NCBI GenBank assembly: GCA_008711295.1
Contig: VUYV01000178.1
Location: 1,987,815 to 2,051,814, forward strand
Source: Anarhynchus alexandrinus
Taxonomy: Eukaryota; Chordata; Aves; Charadriiformes; Charadriidae
Direction: 5' to 3'
Length of the DNA: 64,000 nucleotides
Shown in pieces: positions 58,001-64,000 of the stretch (position 1 is the stretch's first letter; the number at the start of each line of letters is the position of its first letter). The position numbers and the translations under genes are program-made. The notes under the pieces are model-generated. The model searched no databases, was not told the DNA's origin, and saw only the letters and a program-made list of their open reading frames with translations.

Positions 58001-60233
58001 GGTATGTAGAGTTGGAAGATGGAAGGTAGGCACTGGAATTCTGAGGTGCCTGTGATTCATGTCACTCACTTCAGACCTAACCAGCTCCGGCCACTGAGGC
58101 GGCAGAGGCCGTTGTAGAGTCTGTTCCCTACAGTGTGTCAGTGCAATCAAGTGCGAATGAGAATCCTTTTAATAATGCGCAATTATAAAACTTGTATATG
58201 TTAAGGCTATGGAGAAGTTAGCTCACCAGCCTATTTATAATGGTCCATTTAGCAGCGTGTTTGTTTACTGGATGAAATGAGAACTTTGTTAGAACAGAAC
58301 TTTCTCCCCTGTGCATGTGTTCTTTCTAGGTTTTGCACACCGTCAATGAAACTGTTGAATGGTTGTTTAATAGTGAAACAAAAATGCTATCTATATTTAG
58401 AGATGCAAATAACTTTATTTACATGGCCTTATTTTGTCTTAAACGTAGTTCTAAGTACTGTGCAACCGTTTTATTGTCTGATTGGGTTAATGTTACTAAG
58501 CAGGATAGCTAGCTGGTTTCTTTATTAAAACTGAACTCTATTTAGAGATATTTGTCCTGCCTTGGCAAGTCGAAGTTTTTTGGCTTTGTTTTGGTTGTTT
58601 GGGGTTTTTTTTTTTAAATCTCTTGACAACAGCAAAGATAGTAACACCCTTATACTGGAATCCATTAAGTATCTACTATAAATGTAGCTTTAAAGGAAAT
58701 TCAGCCATAGCAGAAACTCTGACTTTCTAAAGCTTTTGCAAATTTGTAGGATCATCTTAAAACTCTTTACAAATAGTCTGCTAGCTGTGTGCATGAGCTC
58801 GTGCTGCAGAATTTCAGTATGTGAGGAATTGTTAGTAGGCATAAAAATATGGTTTCTTATGCTGTCGGGCTTTGCACTAGGTTAGTCAGCTGTTGTCGTC
58901 CTGCTTTATTTGCAATATGATTGCTGTCATGATTGTTTAAGAGTCACCATGACAATGATTTGTAAGGTACCTTGTACAGAATAAATGTAAAACCACACGT
59001 ATCCGGAGAGAATGGGTCCACAGAGACAAAGCTTAAAAAGTGCCTTTTAGTGGGAAGATCTATAAACTAAGCCTGTAACTATTTTTACTGTTCTAGGGGT
59101 GTTCTCCAGTGATGTTACATGCTGTAATTGTTGTCACATTTTTAAATTTCAGTGATCAGTTTGTAGGGGTGGTTACATTATCATGAGAAATATTCAAGCA
59201 TATTTAATTTTATCTTCAAAGTAATTTTTGGTTCAAAGAGAAGTGTTCATAAATGATTAATTATATGTCAATTGACACTGGTGTCCAAAGCCACTGTGCT
59301 TGGAGTTACTGATTACTTCCCACCTTGTTTCTCTTACAATTAAGATAAAACAAATCCTTCAGGAGACTAGTAAGAAGTAATTAGTTTTACGAGACAGTAT
59401 TGAATTACTAATTTTTTTAACAGTGTGGCTAGAAATGAGCTGGTGTATCAGTCGTGATCAAGCCTAGCATTATGCCTCATGGGTAGCGAAGGCATGTAAA
59501 CCAGTATTTTGTGATCTTTTATAATTGTGGACAATTAGTTTCCAAGGGAAGGCTATGAAGTCCAAAGAAAGCTGTACCAGATGCTCTCAGGTGGAAAAGT
59601 GTCTCAAATATTGATGTAGTGTGAAAAAAGGGAGAAAACTCACAGAATTCTATGGGAATTTCTGTGAAGTGTTTTGCAGCAGAAAACATTAACCTGTGGG
59701 AATCAAGTTTCCTTGGTCTTTGTTTGTTTGTTTGTTAGGTTTGGTAGAAGTTCTGTCAGCCAGTATGCTTGGCCGTAGAACAGAATTTTGGGGTGAAGTG
59801 AAACTGGGGGTAGCCATTGGTTCCCGTAGGTGATTGATCAGTGTACTGCTGTGGTATTTTCTGTCCGGTTTCATTTTTACAATTTTTACATTCAATAAAT
59901 ATCGCTTCTGATAGCAGCGCTGTAGCTTTGTGCTGGAGACATTACTCAGTGTGTGGGACAATCGTTGTGGTTTGTTCTGATGCGGAAACAAGTTTTGTAG
60001 CCTGAACCCAGTTGCAAACCAGACTTCAAGCGTTTCAGTTGGCTCTAATTCTTGTGAAGTATCACCAAAAATCTGTATTCCTGAGAGAACAAAACGTGAT
60101 TCTCTCTGCCATAAATCTGTTTGGCTCGTGTTCAAAGCTAAATTTTCAGCTGTTCAGTTTGCTGCCACCATTGTTTCAAGTGCTTTAAAAATCAATTCAG
60201 CCAAACTATCAGCTTTGGATGCTTCGCTGCTTT
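55080..60233. other. AT-rich non-coding DNA, possibly an intron
   Basis: No coding exon, RNA gene or clear transposon is seen. The position fits a first intron of the gene starting near 54 kb. A (TTTG)n run lies near 59,719-59,735. Confidence 0.45.
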
Positions 60234-60238
60234 GGTTC

Positions 60239-60747
60239 TGTTGTGGGTTGAGCCCCACACAGCTCCCCCGTGGGATGTGGGAGAGAATTGGAAGGGCAAA
60301 AGTGAGAAAACTTGGGGTAAAGACAAAGATGCTTTAATAAGCAAAGGCAGGGGAAAAAGCCAAGTAGAAATAAAGAAAAACAGGAGATGCAAAAGCAGTC
60401 GCTCGCTGTCAGCTCACCCATGTCCAGCCAGTCCCTAAGCAATGGCAGCTCCCACCAAACTCCTCTCTGGTTTTGTTGCTGAGAGTGGCAATGTGTGGTA
60501 GGGAACATCCCCTGCGGCAGTTTGGGTCCGCTGTCCCGGCTGCGTTGCCTCCCAGGCTCTTGTCCACCCGCAGCCTGCTCGCTGTGCGGGCAGAGGGAGA
60601 AAGGGAGAAAGCCTTCATGCTGTCTAGCACTCTTCAGCAGTAAAACACGGGTGTGTTATCAACACTGCTTTGGTCACGGATCCAAAGCACGGCACCCTAC
60701 GGGCTGCTGGGAAGGAAATCAACTCCATCCCAGCAGGGCCCAGTACA
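60239..60747 (+). mobile_element. Probable solo LTR of an avian endogenous retrovirus
   Basis: A 509-bp block begins TGTTGTGGGTTGAGCCCC and ends CCCAGTACA, so it has the TG...CA ends of an LTR. Near-identical 5-base flanks, GGTTC (60,234-60,238) and GGTCC (60,748-60,752), look like a target duplication with one change. AATAAA lies at 60,369. The 3' part (CACGGCACCCTACGGGCTGC, then ATCAACTCCATCCCAGC) resembles LTR sequence that I recall as widespread in birds. No internal viral genes are present. The orientation is assumed, and the family is not determined. Confidence 0.55.
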
Positions 60748-61807
60748 GGTCCTCAGCTGTCCCCAGGGCATTTAATAACTCCCAGCTACATTAAGGCCTG
60801 TAATAGGGATAGCTGCAATCTTCAAAGAAATGGAAAAGTGACAGTGGGCCAGGTCTTCTGCTGATCCTCTTCACTCAACCTCTCTGCATTTTAGCAGACT
60901 TGAGGAAGAAGTTGCACTTCTCTTACTGTGGGTGCAGAGGGACTTTCATCTTGCCAAGACATCGTGGTGGAAGATGCTATTATGTTCGAACTTTGGAATA
61001 AGAAACAAATCTAACTTGGTAAATAAAATCCTCTTCTGGATTCTGCCATCTGTGTAGCTGTTCTCTGGTTGAAGAGGTTTTAAGTGCATAATAATTACAG
61101 TAGGTATCTAAATTGCCAATTAAATTGACTTCTTGGCTAATTTTTATAGATGTTTTAGATCTAGTGCTGCTGGTAACCTAATTTCATGAGTCAATTAAGA
61201 TTCATCCTTGCTGAAGCTTTCATTCAGAGATGAAACACTGCAGTCTGATGCTTTCTGGAGATGTGTATGAAGCAAAAACACATGAATATTTATCTTCTAG
61301 TTCAAGCTATTTATTTCTGTCCCTTGAAGTACTACAGCTATGTCTTATTTCAGTTGGCAACTCAAGAGAAGGTGGGGTTGGCTCTTACTCACCAGTCATA
61401 TTGTAGGACTGTTGGGGTTTTTTGTTCTTTTTTAAATTTATTATTTTTAGTGTCGGTACAAAGGGTGTGTATATTTGATCTTCTACTGGCTCTTTTGGCA
61501 TCTCTTTCTGGACAGAAGGTTCATCCTGAACCCGAGATACCCAGACTAAAGAAAATGTTGCTCTTTATTAACATATGCTGTTAGGTGGATTAAATGGGGC
61601 AGGGAATGAGTTTTCCTTTGTATCAAGCTAGTTTTAAATTCTGTCCATACTATTACTATTAAATTGTGCTTGTGCCCTTTTGACCCATAAAAGAAAAGCA
61701 AAAACCTGAAAATTGCGTGTCCCTGGCAATACTTGTGCAGTATTTTTATCATATGAGATTTGACATAGTTTTCATTATTTTTTTTTGTGAGGAAAGCCTC
61801 ACTTGAC

Positions 61808-61864
61808 TTTTTTTATTCCTTTTTTTTTTGTTGTTGTCGTTTGTTTGTGTTGAGTTTTTTTTTT
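61808..61864. repeat. T-rich low-complexity tract
   Basis: Poly-T runs alternate with GTTGTTG and GTTTGTTTG units. Confidence 0.8.
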
Positions 61865-63400
61865 CCTTACTTGCAAGTATTCTACTTTCAAGTTAATAAA
61901 CTTAATTTGTTTTAAAATTTGCTGTGGCAGTGCACATCCAGCAAAACCTTGCTAGGCATGTGAAAAAGCTGATGAATGTGCTAGTTCATTAATTCTTTGG
62001 TGGCACTCTAATTCCAGTGTATTGAACTTCTAACACCCTACCTGCTCATGCTGGTGAACGTCTGCGTTTATTTTCATGACTGCTTACTGTTTCCTTACTT
62101 GGTTTAACTTAAATGCTCCTTGATCTCACAAGTAGATGCAATGTCTGTATACTGAATACGACCTGGTGTTTTGTATGTGTTATACTGAGCTGGAACATGT
62201 GCTTTATGAGCAAAACAACCAGGATTTTAAAGGTAGCAGGATGGTGTCAACAAAGCAGTGGCTTTCCAGAATCGCTGCATGATGTGAAGTTTGAACTTCA
62301 GGTCTGGAGGAATAAGAGGCTGCAGCTGTAGTGAGCCAGCCAGACTTCAATCCTGATCTGGCTGAACCACATTCCAGTCAAATTAGCTACCCCAGCTGTA
62401 AATGCTTACCTTTCTATAGAGATGTAAATATTTCTTTAAGGAGGAGTAACTTTTGGTTAACCAGCTGGGTCTTTGTTGAGGATTAACATAAAGAACAAGT
62501 TAGTATGGAGTAACTAGTTATGTTGAATTAACTAAGTCATAGTAATTGCATGTTTAAACTCTTATAGGCTGTTTTGAACAGGTACTAGTGTTTGGTTTTT
62601 TTTAACTGATGTAAAAGTTCTGAAGACCCAGGATCTTAATGACATAAGGTGTTTTGTTTGTTGGTTGTTTTTTCTTTTTTCTTTTGAATGGAATTTGAGA
62701 AGGAGCAAGCATACATGATGCCAAACTTGAGGGATTACTAACCTACCCAGGTAAATGGCATAGGAAATTTCAACTTTTAGTACCTGGTAGAGCTGTAAGC
62801 AAATGAAATGATGTTACGGACAACCATTACAGCTCACCTCCACAGCCTCATCTGGCATATACGTGTGGAGACTACGGGTGCCAGAGAGCAGCCTTCCACT
62901 GCTCAGCAGGTGGTGGATCTCCACACCTTTGGTTTCAGAGAGAAGCTATGAAGGTGGAACCTCTCTTTACAAGGAGTGCCTGCATCTCTCCTCATACAGA
63001 TGCTCACGCGCGTGTCACAGAATGCGTTGAGCAGATTAGATACTTTATAAAGTGATCTGTGAAGTCTTGCATTTTTATTGTCCTGGTTTTAAAAATAAAT
63101 TCAAGTGGGAGGAAATGGTTTAAAATAGGTGGGAACTGTGTAAAGTCTGGGACTGATCTTATTGGTCCTGTACCTCTGGAACAGAGTTCCTTGTACTTTC
63201 TGCTGCTGGAAACTGTGAGCTTGCATGGGACCCTGTGATCTGCGCAGAGTGAAGCATTTGAAAGCAAACCGTGTCACCGGGAGCCAGATCACCTGGTACG
63301 AGTTACTGTTGAGTTACGGTTCAGCGCAGTGCTTGACAGAACACTTTGTTTGACATTATTCATAACCAGCTGATTGACAGGTACGGTACAACTTTGGTCC

Positions 63401-63419
63401 TTCCTTCCTTCCTTCCTTC
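63401..63419. repeat. Short (CCTT)n microsatellite
   Basis: CCTT is repeated four to five times. Confidence 0.85.
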
Positions 63420-64000
63420 GTCATGGGACCGTAGCTGTCACCATAGCGTAGGTGGTATGAACAGTTACATTCTCTGCATCAAGGCTGTAAATATCACTGA
63501 GAGGAGCATGTTTTCTCCTGAGAATGAGCCTCTCGGGACCTGTCTTAGTACGTGTTGTGACCATCGTGTGCCATGCATGTTTAGGAACAGCGCTTTGTTA
63601 GTTCTCTCTGTCTGTGACAGATGCACTTCTGGAAAGCAGTGTGTCAGTCCTAGTGATTCCCTCCTCTCTGTAGAACCTGTTTCAAAGTGTGCTATGGATG
63701 TGGTATGTGTATTTTCTTGTGTTTTCACAGTATTTATTGCAACTGTATGCTTTGTTTTGTCCTTTGCCTTTGCAAAACATCCTTGTGTCCTTTAAGAAAA
63801 GGACTGTCCACGGTCATCAGTCATACAGGAATGTGTGAACCTTTTCTGGTAAACTGTGGTAATTTAAAGGAGTTTTAATGAGTAACCTGCTTTTGACGAG
63901 TTGTGCAGCGCCAATGAGACCTCTCAAGAACAAAAGTACAAAACAGACTGTGTCCATGTGACTGGTAGTTAGTTATATTTCTGTCCCTCACCTGTTCAGG

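Larger units (their letters stand above)
60755..64000. other. AT-rich non-coding DNA to the window end
   Basis: No supported exon. A segment at about 60,897-61,019 has an acceptor-like TTTTAGCAG and a donor-like CTTG|GTAAAT, but its frames are closed. T-rich low-complexity tracts lie at 61,808-61,864, and a short (CCTT)n at 63,401-63,419. Open frames near 63,346-63,795 begin at non-ATG codons and are not convincing. Confidence 0.45.

Noticed and set aside
59689..60135. Minus-strand frame of 148 codons
   Set aside because: No recognisable motif, and one end lies in a TTTG microsatellite; probably a chance frame.
63346..63795. Cysteine-rich frame of 149 codons with a hydrophobic end
   Set aside because: It begins at TTG and lacks a family match or gene context; hydrophobicity follows from T-rich DNA.
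54990..64000. Search for OSBPL2 coding exons
   Set aside because: I looked for the acidic N-terminal start of the protein and later domain motifs and found none, so no OSBPL2 CDS is claimed.
1..64000. tRNA, rRNA or snoRNA genes
   Set aside because: No cloverleaf with A and B boxes and no box C/D or H/ACA pattern was recognised by eye. A covariance-model search would be needed to exclude them.

Overview
The window looks like nuclear DNA from a bird. Four CR1 LINE fragments end in the avian-type 3' repeat ATTCTATGATTCTATG (or a close variant). Genes have vertebrate exon-intron structure with GT-AG introns and CpG-island promoters, and an LTR-like element is present. Two genes are firmly identified. 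MTG2 (GTPBP5/ObgH1, mitochondrial Obg GTPase) is on the plus strand and HRH3 (histamine H3 receptor) is on the minus strand. They are neighbours on human 20q13.33, so the window is syntenic with that region. In human the next gene after HRH3 is OSBPL2, so the CpG island near 54 kb is tentatively its promoter and non-coding first exon. No OSBPL2 coding exon was found.

Layout. 1-1.1 kb: AT-rich, no gene seen. 1.1-2.1 kb: CpG island and MTG2 promoter. 1,678-7,707: MTG2 in six coding exons, poly(A) signal at 7,911. 8-21 kb: AT-rich intergenic DNA with no supported gene. 22.5-24.8 kb: HRH3 exons 3 and 2 on the minus strand. Exon 1 is not found, and the DNA upstream of exon 2 is GC-rich, carries a 21-bp minisatellite and contains two single-N joins. 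26-52 kb: non-coding DNA with CR1 elements at 28.0-29.0, 32.45, 43.7-44.6 (one CR1 nested in another) and 51.7 kb. It also has isolated GC islands, AT-rich stretches that could be regulatory, and a perfect hairpin at 41.07 kb. 51.95-53.85 kb: a 949-bp direct repeat split by a single N. 53.7-54.7 kb: CpG island. 55-64 kb: AT-rich DNA, possibly an OSBPL2 intron, with a probable solo LTR at 60.24-60.75 kb.

MTG2 acts in mitochondrial ribosome assembly and HRH3 is a neuronal Gi/o-coupled receptor. They are neighbours, not parts of one system. I found no novel multi-gene system. The most useful observations are the missing ATG in MTG2, the missing HRH3 exon 1, single-N joins flanked by repeated sequence (probable assembly artefacts, one with clustered divergence), the nested CR1, and a few orphan sequences that transcript or conservation data could test.
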